Made by a program: the position numbers and the translations under genes. Below are positions 1-6,476 of a stretch of DNA of 6,518 bases, piece after piece. Below the pieces are notes generated by a model. That model was not told the DNA's origin, did no database searches, and saw only the letters and a list, made by a program, of their open reading frames with translations. The DNA comes from an uncultured Selenomonadales bacterium (GTDB lineage: Bacteria; Bacillota; Negativicutes; Selenomonadales; Selenomonadaceae), in NCBI GenBank assembly GCA_946547205.1, contig CAMNPA010000073.1, positions 1-6,518 of the forward strand, written 5' to 3'. Position 1 is the first letter of the stretch, and each line of letters opens with the position of its first letter.

Positions 1-55
1 AGCGAATATCCCGCGCAATTTCGGCGCAACAATCTTCGTGTCGTGGACAAAGGCT
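1..55. repeat. 55-bp direct repeat, copy 1
   Basis: This is identical base for base to 152-206, an offset of 151 bp. It diverges at position 56 (t, against c at 207). The other edge coincides with the start of the window, so the repeat may extend further left. On the minus strand it encodes AFVHDTKIVAPKLRGIFA in the downstream ORF. Confidence 0.95.
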
Positions 56-78
56 TTTATGGCGATAAACAGTCGCAT
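1..78 (-). CDS. Partial ORF starting just after the giant glycosyltransferase gene and repeating part of its C-terminus
   Basis: Only the first 26 codons are visible; the frame stays open to the window edge, so the 3' end is missing. The start is ATG at 78-76, four nt after the TGA (85-83) of the preceding gene, with AAAAGGAG seven nt upstream inside that gene's last codons, so translation is probably coupled. The peptide begins MRLFIAIK and continues AFVHDTKIVAPKLRGIFA, which is identical to residues 1419-1436 of the preceding protein, and the DNA is identical over 55 bp. The ORF could therefore be a duplicated C-terminal module, a paralogue that begins inside the C-terminal region of the family, or an artefact of a contig end. 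The good ribosome binding site and preserved frame favour a real start; the function cannot be stated. Confidence 0.5.
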   Translation of the reverse strand, partial: MRLFIAIKAFVHDTKIVAPKLRGIFA

Positions 79-82
79 TGTA

Positions 83-3000
83 TCACTCCTTTTGTGATTG
101 ATAAAATTCGAGTGCGTTGCCGTGAAACGTGTTGCAATAGTCATCGTCGAGAGCGAATATCCCGCGCAATTTCGGCGCAACAATCTTCGTGTCGTGGACA
201 AAGGCTCTGACCCATGCATCGATAAAAATTTTGTCAATCGGCACGCGCAAAAGTATATCGCCGAAAATTTCCGCAACGTCGCGACAAAAATCTTTAATGC
301 CTTCGTGAATCAGCCGTATCTTGTCGAAATGACGTTGACCGGGCTCAAGTTCGCCGAATGTCGCATTGCCCGCCGCGTCGAAATTTTTCAGTTGAGCATC
401 GGGCGCAGTGAGTATCGTCTCAAATAAAAGTTGGCAGCGATAAACGGAAGAGGTCGTCGTGGCGTAATTGTCGTTCTCCGTGAAACAACCGCGCATTCGA
501 TTGACGGCATCGGCTCCGAAACGATTGGTCGCGCTCGTGGCGAAATAGTAGCCCGTGAAAATTTTTCCCGTCAACGCCTGCAGATAATGTTGAATCGTGC
601 CGGAATAGCCCATGTCAACGACGCCGACACCGTTCAACTCGCCAAAGTCGCCGATATATTTTTCGTAGCCCGCGCGTTCAGTTGCGGCAATGTGCAAAAT
701 TTCTGCGGCGTGCGCGTCAATGAGACTGTCAACAAGGTCAACGTCTTTATCGGGAATGACAATCGCTCTGTCGTCGTCAATGGCAAGTCCGAATCGTTCG
801 CGGAAGAATTTTTTTATCGTGCCCTCGAATCGCAAGCTTGTAAGTTCTTTAGCCTGTTCAATGTCACGAATCGCCGCGACTGTCACTGCACGCCTGGACG
901 TTAGAAAATATTCGGAAGGCAGCGGTTCGACGTTGAGCAATCCCGCGATAAATTTGTACAGCGGTTGCAAAAAATATCCGTCGCGCGCCAGAAAAAGCAG
1001 TCGTTGAATTTTGTCAGCCCGCGATTTTTGAATCAGCCACAACATAAACGTCAGCAATGGTGCGCCGTAAAACCAATAGCCAAGCTCGCGGAAGTTGTCG
1101 ACGATTAAGCGATTCGTGCCGCCGGTGAAGTCGTTATGCAATCGGAACGGGCTTTGAAATTTTTTCGCCAACGTGACGCCTAAGCAAATGCCCGCGTAAA
1201 GTGAAATGTTGCCGCCGAGCTGTTCAATCAGTGAGCGACCGAACGGAACTTGCGAAAACAAATTGAACGCGCTCATCAAGTGATAGACGCCAAAATTTCT
1301 GTCGCAGGGCAGTTGCATATCGCTCGTCTCGTTGTCGCCAATGTGCGTGAGTTTTTCGGGCGCATTAAAATTTTTCGCCGCAAGATGATCCCAAATCGCC
1401 GCAGTGTCTTTGCGCAGTCCGGTTTCGCAGGAAATTAACAGCCTGTCAAAATTTTCAACGCCGCATTTCGTCAAGAGCCGTCGCAAATCGTGCGACTGCA
1501 TGTACATATCGGAAATGAGCCAAATTTTTTTGCCGAGTGCTTGAGCGTCGCGGAAGATGGCAACGACTTCCTCGCGCGGCGTGCAAAGTTTGACTTCGGT
1601 TGAAATTTCCAGCTCACGAATTTTTTTGCAAGTCTGCGCATCCAAACCGGTCAACGTCGCAAAACTTTTGTAAATGTCATCAAGCGTCACGTCGCCGCCT
1701 TTAATTTCGCGGGCAAGATTTTCAGCTTTGATTCTAAGCGTCGGGAAGTCAATTTCGCGTCCGAGCAAGTCTGCAAGCTTGATTCGGATAATTTCGTTGA
1801 CGTGCGAAGGTTTGGCAACATAACGCATTAACAGCGTGTCGAACACATCGAACGAAATAATTTCGGCGTCGGCAATGACAAAATCACGAACTTCCTGCGC
1901 GTTGCGGCCGTAATATTGCCAAAGATTTTTGCTGCCCATGTTGACGGAATGCGCTTCGTTTGTCGGCTCGAATTCGTAGTAGCTCATGCCTTCGGAGATT
2001 GTCGCGAGCAAAATTGAGCGTTCAAAGGCGTGAGCAATCGTCCCGTCATTTTGACCGCACTCATCGGGAAAATCGTCGAACGTCAAATTCAGCGCGAAAA
2101 ATTTTTTCAATGCACGAGTCCGCGCCCAAAACATTGTTCCTGCCGGAAAGTCGAAATACTCGGTTTTATTCGGCGCGATACTTGCACGGGCTAAGAGACT
2201 TTGACCGACGGCGCGATTTGACAGCCACGTGAACGCAGAGTAAGGCACATTTTCAGCAGGACGCGGATAAATCACACCGACTGCCGCATTGTCGACGAAC
2301 GCCTTAAAAATTTTTCGGACACGTTGCGGACTGCCTAAAAGCGCGTCGAAAAGATATTGCCGCCAATTTTGCTGCTCTTCGCCGGTGTAAAGAGACTTCT
2401 TCGAGTGAATGTGCAAAACGAATTCATACGCGGGCAAAAGGTCTGCGAAACCGACAAGGAACGGCGCAACGTCACGACCACGATTCGGCACGACACGCAC
2501 GATAATTTTTTCGGCGTTGGCAATTTTCTCGAAGGCGGCACGAACTTTTTCAACGGCGGTCTCGTCGACAACGGAAATCAGCGCGTCGAATTTGTACGGC
2601 ATCTTCGCGCAGTGAGTTGCAATTTCGTCAAGCAGGTCAAGATAAAAAATGTGCGCCTGAATCGCGATTGTGCCCGGCTGCGAAAAAAATTCCTCGCGCA
2701 AAAAATTTTCCGCGCCTTGAGCAAAATACATTTGAATCGCCGTTTCAGCACTCGGCAAAACTTTCGACTGCGCCCAATGCCGATAACGTTGCGTATTTTT
2801 CAGCAGCGGTGCCAGCGTCGTATAAAACTTGTCCTTGAGCGCGGACTTCGTGTCGGCATCAATCGGCAACGCTCTGTAAAAAAGTCGTCCGACGGCAAGA
2901 GCTTTGTCCTTCGCGCCGTATTTGAGCCAACGATTAAACGCCGCCGAATGCTTGAGATTTTTCAGCGCGTGAAGTTTCAGCAGCGATTGATAAACCAAAT

Positions 3001-4462
3001 TGCGATTCGCGTCCTCAAGAAGTTCGTTGCGTTCGACGAGCCGTTGATTTTCCGCGACAAGATTTTTTATTGAGCGGTCAAGCGTTGCGGGATAATTCGC
3101 CTCAACTTCGCCGAAAATTTCAAACGTCACGCGGTCGGACAAATCATTGACGCGGAAGAGAAATTGCGGGTCGCTCGTCCAAAATCTGTGGAATTGGTTG
3201 ACGACTTCGCCGGCATTGTCGCTGAAAATTTCGTAAGGCGCACCGTTAATCAGCACGCGATTTAGTTTGACGGCAACAAAATTTCTGTCGGGATCGAAAC
3301 GCAGATATTTGGCGGGACGAGCAAGCTTGAAGTCGAATCGCGCGTAAAAATTCTTCGCGGCGTCAACGTTGATGATTTTTTCAGCCACGCGAGTGAAGTT
3401 GTCATTGGCGGCAAAAATTTCGGCGTGCAGGACTTCAAGCTTTTGCTCCAAGTTGAACACGTCGTAAGCGGCACCGTCGCGAAGAAAAGATTTTTCGTCG
3501 TAACCGTAGAGTTTTTTAATCTGCGCGGCGTCGGCAGGCGAAGTCAACAGATTTTTCAACAGCTCCAATCCCGCGAATTTGAATGCGGACGTTGCGACTG
3601 ATTGACGAGCCAGACACATTTGCGCGAAGGCGAATCGGCGATGGATCTTTCCGTCGACGACGAACTTTTGAGCTTCGGGAAAGACTTCCAGAAAAAATTT
3701 GTCGTCGGTGAAATTTGCGGCGAATTCCCGCGCAATGAACGAGAATTCCAATTCCAATCGGACGAGCTTGTCAAAATTCGTCGCCGAAAAATTTTCTTGA
3801 CGTTCGCGCCGCAATCTGAACTTCGTCAAACGTTCGGGCAAAATAAAAATTTCCGCGTGAAAACACAAGCGAATCCACATCAAATAATCGGGCAGCTGCC
3901 AAAAGCCGTACACGTCGAGCAGATGAAAATTTTCGTAAGCCGCACGCCGCACCATCGCCGAAGGATGACACAGGCAATTCGTGTTGTGAAAAAAATAATT
4001 CAGCCACTCGGCACGCGTGCGATTCGGCTGCTCAAAAATTTTCCGATAAAAGTCCGTGGCGTCCGGCTCATAAAAATTTCCGTGCTCATCGACGAATTCG
4101 ACAAACGTAAAGCACGCCGCGTAATTCGGATTGGCGTCAAGGAAGGCGACTTGCTTTTCCAATTTGTCCGGCGACCACAAATCGTCCGAATGATGAACAG
4201 CGATATATTCACCGCGCGCAGATTGAACGGCGTCGCGAATGGCAATGACCGGACCGCGATTGACTTCGTAGAGAAAATTTTTTATTCGGGCGTCGTCGAA
4301 GGTTTGAATAATTTCGCGACTGTTATCGGCGGAGCCGTCGTCGATAATCAGCAGCTCAAAATCTGTGAACGTCTGATTAAGTGCGCTTTCAATCGCCGCC
4401 GCAATGTACGCCGCATGATTGTAGCTCGTCAAAATGATGCTGACTTTCGGAGCCGAATTCAT
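83..4462 (-). CDS. Giant multi-domain surface-glycan enzyme: GT2 glycosyltransferase, RgpF-like region, HAD hydrolase, LARDG C-terminal region
   Basis: The protein has 1459 aa. Residues about 6-225 form a GT-A family 2 glycosyltransferase: KVSIILTSYN, nucleotide-binding DDGS at 41-44 and the acidic HHSDD motif at 90-94. Residues about 335-455 are beta-rich and unassigned; 461-491 look like a coiled coil. Residues about 575-845 resemble rhamnan synthesis protein F, with HIFYLDLLDEI (604-614), NRGRDVAPFL (660-669), HIHSKKS (684-690) and FPAGTMFWAR (772-781). A HAD hydrolase follows with DVFDT (D872, D875), S984-D985, K1018 and GDNETSD (D1043, D1048), so all four motifs are intact. The C-terminus carries LARDG (1158-1162) and DMGYSGT (1283-1289), as in COG5610-type HAD proteins. 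No signal peptide or membrane segment is seen, so it probably acts in the cytoplasm on nucleotide sugars and a lipid-linked or nascent glycan. The start at 4462 is chosen because its ATGA overlaps the stop of the KAS III-like gene and GAGG lies 8 nt upstream; the frame is open 15 codons further but without support. The sugar and acceptor are unknown. Confidence 0.9.
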   Translation of the reverse strand: MNSAPKVSIILTSYNHAAYIAAAIESALNQTFTDFELLIIDDGSADNSREIIQTFDDARIKNFLYEVNRGPVIAIRDAVQSARGEYIAVHHSDDLWSPDKLEKQVAFLDANPNYAACFTFVEFVDEHGNFYEPDATDFYRKIFEQPNRTRAEWLNYFFHNTNCLCHPSAMVRRAAYENFHLLDVYGFWQLPDYLMWIRLCFHAEIFILPERLTKFRLRRERQENFSATNFDKLVRLELEFSFIAREFAANFTDDKFFLEVFPEAQKFVVDGKIHRRFAFAQMCLARQSVATSAFKFAGLELLKNLLTSPADAAQIKKLYGYDEKSFLRDGAAYDVFNLEQKLEVLHAEIFAANDNFTRVAEKIINVDAAKNFYARFDFKLARPAKYLRFDPDRNFVAVKLNRVLINGAPYEIFSDNAGEVVNQFHRFWTSDPQFLFRVNDLSDRVTFEIFGEVEANYPATLDRSIKNLVAENQRLVERNELLEDANRNLVYQSLLKLHALKNLKHSAAFNRWLKYGAKDKALAVGRLFYRALPIDADTKSALKDKFYTTLAPLLKNTQRYRHWAQSKVLPSAETAIQMYFAQGAENFLREEFFSQPGTIAIQAHIFYLDLLDEIATHCAKMPYKFDALISVVDETAVEKVRAAFEKIANAEKIIVRVVPNRGRDVAPFLVGFADLLPAYEFVLHIHSKKSLYTGEEQQNWRQYLFDALLGSPQRVRKIFKAFVDNAAVGVIYPRPAENVPYSAFTWLSNRAVGQSLLARASIAPNKTEYFDFPAGTMFWARTRALKKFFALNLTFDDFPDECGQNDGTIAHAFERSILLATISEGMSYYEFEPTNEAHSVNMGSKNLWQYYGRNAQEVRDFVIADAEIISFDVFDTLLMRYVAKPSHVNEIIRIKLADLLGREIDFPTLRIKAENLAREIKGGDVTLDDIYKSFATLTGLDAQTCKKIRELEISTEVKLCTPREEVVAIFRDAQALGKKIWLISDMYMQSHDLRRLLTKCGVENFDRLLISCETGLRKDTAAIWDHLAAKNFNAPEKLTHIGDNETSDMQLPCDRNFGVYHLMSAFNLFSQVPFGRSLIEQLGGNISLYAGICLGVTLAKKFQSPFRLHNDFTGGTNRLIVDNFRELGYWFYGAPLLTFMLWLIQKSRADKIQRLLFLARDGYFLQPLYKFIAGLLNVEPLPSEYFLTSRRAVTVAAIRDIEQAKELTSLRFEGTIKKFFRERFGLAIDDDRAIVIPDKDVDLVDSLIDAHAAEILHIAATERAGYEKYIGDFGELNGVGVVDMGYSGTIQHYLQALTGKIFTGYYFATSATNRFGADAVNRMRGCFTENDNYATTTSSVYRCQLLFETILTAPDAQLKNFDAAGNATFGELEPGQRHFDKIRLIHEGIKDFCRDVAEIFGDILLRVPIDKIFIDAWVRAFVHDTKIVAPKLRGIFALDDDYCNTFHGNALEFYQSQKE
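86..93 (-). promoter_or_regulatory. Ribosome binding site of the leftmost partial ORF
   Basis: The minus strand reads AAAAGGAG, then seven nt, then ATG at 78. The site lies in the last codons (Lys-Glu) of the upstream gene, just before its TGA, so ribosomes ending there could restart at once. It is the main evidence that the partial ORF is translated. Confidence 0.65.
152..206. repeat. 55-bp direct repeat, copy 2, inside the 3' end of the giant gene
   Basis: This is the second copy of 1-55. It lies in the coding sequence of the glycosyltransferase-HAD protein, about 22 codons before its stop, and is read in the same frame relative to the repeat as copy 1. It contains no stop in that frame. 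Confidence 0.95.
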
Positions 4463-5472
4463 TGCGCATTCCTCATTCCCGATAAATCTGCAATGCAACC
4501 TGCCCAACTCAAGCCGACGCCGAATCCCGCGAGCATCACACGTTTAAGATTTTCCGCGCCGAAATTTTTCACGACTTGTTCAATGGCGAGCGGCACGCTT
4601 CCCGAAACAATGTTGCCCGTTGTCGAAATGTCGTTGTGAAAATTCACGTCGTTAAGCCCGGCTTTGTCGCGCAGATAAGTCATCATGAATTTGTTCGCCT
4701 GATGAAAAATGCAGTAGTCCAAATCGTCGCGAGTGAGTTTAGCGGCGGTCAACACGTCGTCAACGAGCTTGGGCACTTCGCGCAACGTGAAATGAGTTAT
4801 CGCCATTCCGTCCATGAAGACTTCGTAATTGGAACGATAATTTTTCTGCTCATCGGTCGAAAAAATTTCGGGATTGTCGCGCGGCATTAAACGACTTCCG
4901 CCGACGGGAATTATCAATTTGTCGTAACGCGAGCCGTCACTGCCGAATACGAACGCATTCAAACTTGGAGCCTCTTCGTCGACAGCCTCAATCCACGTGG
5001 CAGTTGCACCGTCGCCGAAAAGTGGACGCGTTGACGTGTCGCGGACGTTGATATATTTCGTGTAGACGCTCGACGTTAGAAAGAGAATTTTTTTCGCCAA
5101 ACCGCTCTCGATAAAACTTTTCGCGACTGCCAAACCGTAAACGTAACCTGAACAGCCGAGCGCGATGTCCAACGTTCCGACGTGCTTGCCGAGTTCAAGG
5201 CGACTTTGCAAATGTGCGGCGGTGTGCGGCATTTGATAATCGCCGTGTTGCGTGCACAGCAAAATAAAATCCGTTTCGTGACGGTCAAGCTTGTATTCGG
5301 CGAAAAGTTTTTCGGCGGCATTGAACGCCAAATCTCCAGCCGATTCGTCCTGCGCGGCGACGTGACGACTTTGCACGCCGATTTTTTTTATGAAACGCTT
5401 CTCGACAATTTGATCGTTAAATTCGATTTTCGCGGGCAAGTATGACGAGATCGCCCTAATCTTTGCAAACAT
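4459..5472 (-). CDS. 3-oxoacyl-ACP synthase III-like enzyme (FabH-like paralogue)
   Basis: The 337-aa product has the length and thiolase fold pattern of ketoacyl-ACP synthase III. The active-site triad is complete: Cys107 in ALGCSGYVYG, His257 in FHQAN and Asn287 in TTGNIVSG. The dimer-region GDGATATW (153-160) and the C-terminal GFGVGLSWAG (316-325) are also typical. Family members condense an acyl-CoA with malonyl-ACP or a related carrier-bound acyl group. The neighbours are not the usual fatty-acid genes (fabD, fabG, acpP); the gene is instead coupled by ATGA overlap to a glycan enzyme, so a specialised role such as making an acyl substituent for a surface glycan is more likely than housekeeping FabH. 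That role is inference. The start at 5472 is preferred because GGAGGT lies five nt upstream. In-frame ATGs at 5547 and 5508 lie in the terminator/promoter region and have no ribosome binding site. Confidence 0.88.
   Translation of the reverse strand: MFAKIRAISSYLPAKIEFNDQIVEKRFIKKIGVQSRHVAAQDESAGDLAFNAAEKLFAEYKLDRHETDFILLCTQHGDYQMPHTAAHLQSRLELGKHVGTLDIALGCSGYVYGLAVAKSFIESGLAKKILFLTSSVYTKYINVRDTSTRPLFGDGATATWIEAVDEEAPSLNAFVFGSDGSRYDKLIIPVGGSRLMPRDNPEIFSTDEQKNYRSNYEVFMDGMAITHFTLREVPKLVDDVLTAAKLTRDDLDYCIFHQANKFMMTYLRDKAGLNDVNFHNDISTTGNIVSGSVPLAIEQVVKNFGAENLKRVMLAGFGVGLSWAGCIADLSGMRNAQ
4471..4474 (-). promoter_or_regulatory. Ribosome binding site deciding the start of the giant glycosyltransferase
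   Basis: GAGG lies 8 nt before ATG 4462-4460 on the minus strand, inside the last codons of the KAS III-like gene. Together with the ATGA stop/start overlap (4462-4459) it supports translational coupling and rules in this start over the in-frame ATG at 4507. Confidence 0.7.
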
Positions 5473-5477
5473 TGCTG

Positions 5478-5483
5478 ACCTCC
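5478..5483 (-). promoter_or_regulatory. Strong ribosome binding site of the KAS III-like gene
   Basis: The minus strand reads GGAGGT, five nt (CAGCA), then ATG at 5472. It decides the start against two upstream in-frame ATG codons. Confidence 0.85.
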
Positions 5484-5506
5484 AAAAAATTTTTGACTTC
5501 GCGAAC

Positions 5507-5515
5507 ATTCTAGCA
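5507..5515 (-). promoter_or_regulatory. Extended -10 promoter for the KAS III-like / glycosyltransferase unit
   Basis: The minus strand reads TGCTAGAAT: a TGn extension directly before a TAGAAT -10 box (5 of 6 to TATAAT), about 34 nt before the start codon. At 17-bp spacing the -35 position falls in the T-rich run of the preceding terminator and has no good TTGACA match, so the extended -10 would have to compensate. The position between a terminator and the first gene of a unit supports the call. Confidence 0.55.
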
Positions 5516-5525
5516 CATATGCCGC

Positions 5526-5558
5526 AAAAAAAATAAGCCCTGCACAATTCAGAGCTTA
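5526..5558 (-). terminator. Rho-independent terminator of the two-gene hypothetical operon
   Basis: On the minus strand a 9-bp stem TAAGCTCTG / CAGGGCTTA (5558-5550 with 5542-5534, one G-U pair) closes a 7-nt loop and is followed by A-free T8 at 5533-5526. It starts 18 nt after the stop of the 157-aa gene. An A-rich/T-rich tract also precedes the stem, but the uninterrupted T run points to minus-strand termination. Confidence 0.85.
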
Positions 5559-5576
5559 AAAAATTTTTGCGTGCGA

Positions 5577-6050
5577 TTATTTTTTCTCAACGTCGATTGA
5601 ATCGGCGGGCGCGTCCAAAAGTTTTTCTTCGCGATATTCTTGGAGCTTCTTGTCCTGCTTAAGAACGTCGTCGCCTGCGGACTGCGGCTTTTCAATCGGG
5701 AACGTGATGATTTTCAACGCCTTAATCGTCTTCCATGCACCGATCTCCAAAAGGTCGGCGTCGCGCGGTTCGCTCTCGTTGGCGCATTTATGCCACTTGC
5801 CTTCGTCGTCTTGGAAATACATTTCAAATTCAAGCTGGAAGTGTTTTTCGTCGGCGTATTTGACGTGGAATTTGCCCGCGCTGTATTTGAGTCCGCGTTC
5901 TTCGTATTTTTTAATCATGTCGTCGAGACGCGGCGAAACAACGTCGGAAATTTTTTCGAGCGTCATGTTCGGGCGAAACAGATCGATGAAGAAATTTTTT
6001 GCCGCTTCGACAAGGTCAACGACCATTTCGATTTTGTTTTCCAATGCCAT
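5577..6050 (-). CDS. Hypothetical soluble protein, 157 aa, second gene of a two-gene operon
   Basis: I do not recognise this family. The N-terminal 25 residues (MALENKIEMVVDLVEAAKNF...) look like an amphipathic helix, and residues 30-52 another helical stretch. Residues about 60-90 look like two beta strands with the motif EMYFQDDEGKWHK. The last 40 residues are highly charged, rich in Lys, Glu and Asp, and probably disordered. No signal peptide or membrane span is seen. Its core (G53 through GKW at 84-86) parallels G43 to W74 of the preceding 115-aa protein, suggesting the two are paralogues. The start at 6050 has GAGGTG seven nt upstream and lies 15 nt after the preceding stop, so the two are surely cotranscribed; a terminator follows. 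Nothing in the sequence links it to the glycan unit downstream. Confidence 0.85.
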   Translation of the reverse strand: MALENKIEMVVDLVEAAKNFFIDLFRPNMTLEKISDVVSPRLDDMIKKYEERGLKYSAGKFHVKYADEKHFQLEFEMYFQDDEGKWHKCANESEPRDADLLEIGAWKTIKALKIITFPIEKPQSAGDDVLKQDKKLQEYREEKLLDAPADSIDVEKK

Positions 6051-6057
6051 TTCAATT

Positions 6058-6063
6058 CACCTC
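6058..6063 (-). promoter_or_regulatory. Ribosome binding site of the 157-aa hypothetical gene
   Basis: GAGGTG lies seven nt before ATG 6050 on the minus strand, in the 15-nt gap after the TGA (6068-6066) of the 115-aa gene. Confidence 0.75.
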
Positions 6064-6065
6064 GC

Positions 6066-6413
6066 TCAAACGGTAAGCTCAAGTTCTTTCTCGTAACGTT
6101 CGGTAACGTCTTTCTCTTTGGCGGTCAAACCTTCCTTGGCCCAGGCAGGAACTTCGGACTCGTCGATTTCGCGGACGGTGGTTTTTTCGACCCATTTGCC
6201 GTTCTCTTTGTAATAGAGTTTGTGCACGAGACGCATGACGTTGCCTTCGACGCTGGAGAAAAGTTTCGCCGCGTAGTCAACGATGCCGGTTTCCTTGAGC
6301 ACGGTCTGAAGTTTCGGCAGGAATTCTTTAAGCCAATTTTCGACCTCTTGCCAATTCGCCACGACCAGTGCGCCGCCGACTAAGGCTCCCAACCCAATCA
6401 AAAGCGGAATCAT
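6066..6413 (-). CDS. Hypothetical small protein with hydrophobic glycine-rich N-terminus, 115 aa
   Basis: I do not recognise this family. Residues 3-19 (PLLIGLGALVGGALVVA) form one hydrophobic segment with G-x-x-x-G-like spacing. It is long enough for a single membrane span or a helix packing against a membrane, and has no cleavage-site pattern. Residues 21-52 look like an amphipathic helix rich in Trp and Leu. A likely beta-strand part follows (VMRLVHKLYYKENGKWVEK, 59-77), then a charged C-terminal helix (about 94-113). The start at 6413 is set by AGGAGGT eight nt upstream and a promoter just before it. It is the first gene of a two-gene unit with its probable paralogue. A membrane anchor partner for the 157-aa protein is possible but unproven. 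Confidence 0.82.
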   Translation of the reverse strand: MIPLLIGLGALVGGALVVANWQEVENWLKEFLPKLQTVLKETGIVDYAAKLFSSVEGNVMRLVHKLYYKENGKWVEKTTVREIDESEVPAWAKEGLTAKEKDVTERYEKELELTV

Positions 6414-6421
6414 TTATATCT

Positions 6422-6428
6422 ACCTCCT
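6422..6428 (-). promoter_or_regulatory. Near-consensus ribosome binding site of the 115-aa gene
   Basis: AGGAGGT on the minus strand, eight nt before ATG 6413. This is close to the full anti-Shine-Dalgarno match and suggests strong translation. Confidence 0.88.
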
Positions 6429-6447
6429 GTTTTGAAACTGCGCGCTA

Positions 6448-6476
6448 ATTCTAACCTAAAACGTTGATTCAATCAA
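6448..6476 (-). promoter_or_regulatory. Sigma-70-type promoter of the two-gene hypothetical operon
   Basis: The minus strand has -35 TTGATT (6476-6471, 4 of 6 to TTGACA), a 17-bp spacer, and -10 TAGAAT (6453-6448, 5 of 6). The -10 lies about 35 nt before the start codon, leaving a short leader with the ribosome binding site. The -35 box is half of the palindrome TTGATT-G-AATCAA (6476-6464), so a repressor or activator could bind there. The -10 sequence is the same as that of the promoter at 5507. The remaining bases to the right edge (6477-6518) are AT-rich and I see no gene in them. Confidence 0.75.

Noticed and set aside
2357..3073. 238-codon open frame on the plus strand
   Set aside because: It is fully inside the RgpF-like and coiled-coil part of the giant gene, with an Arg-rich low-information translation and no motif.
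4463..4507. Upstream start giving the giant protein 15 extra residues
   Set aside because: The extension lies in the coding sequence of the KAS III-like gene in another frame, has no ribosome binding site, and precedes the usual start position of a GT2 domain.
3602..4639. 345-codon open frame on the plus strand
   Set aside because: It lies opposite the glycosyltransferase and KAS III-like genes, is rich in Arg and hydrophobic runs without any recognisable motif, and has no ribosome binding site. It is a shadow of the biased codon use on the minus strand.
5473..5547. Upstream starts (5547 and 5508) for the KAS III-like gene
   Set aside because: The extension would read through the terminator hairpin and the -10 box, encodes a Cys/Phe-rich stretch unlike the family, and lacks a ribosome binding site. 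The ATG at 5472 has GGAGGT.
5640..6383. 247-codon open frame on the plus strand opposite the two hypothetical genes
   Set aside because: It spans two minus-strand genes that each have a clear ribosome binding site and sit between a promoter and a terminator. The translation is Phe/Val-rich, as expected from the complement of Lys/Glu-rich coding sequence.
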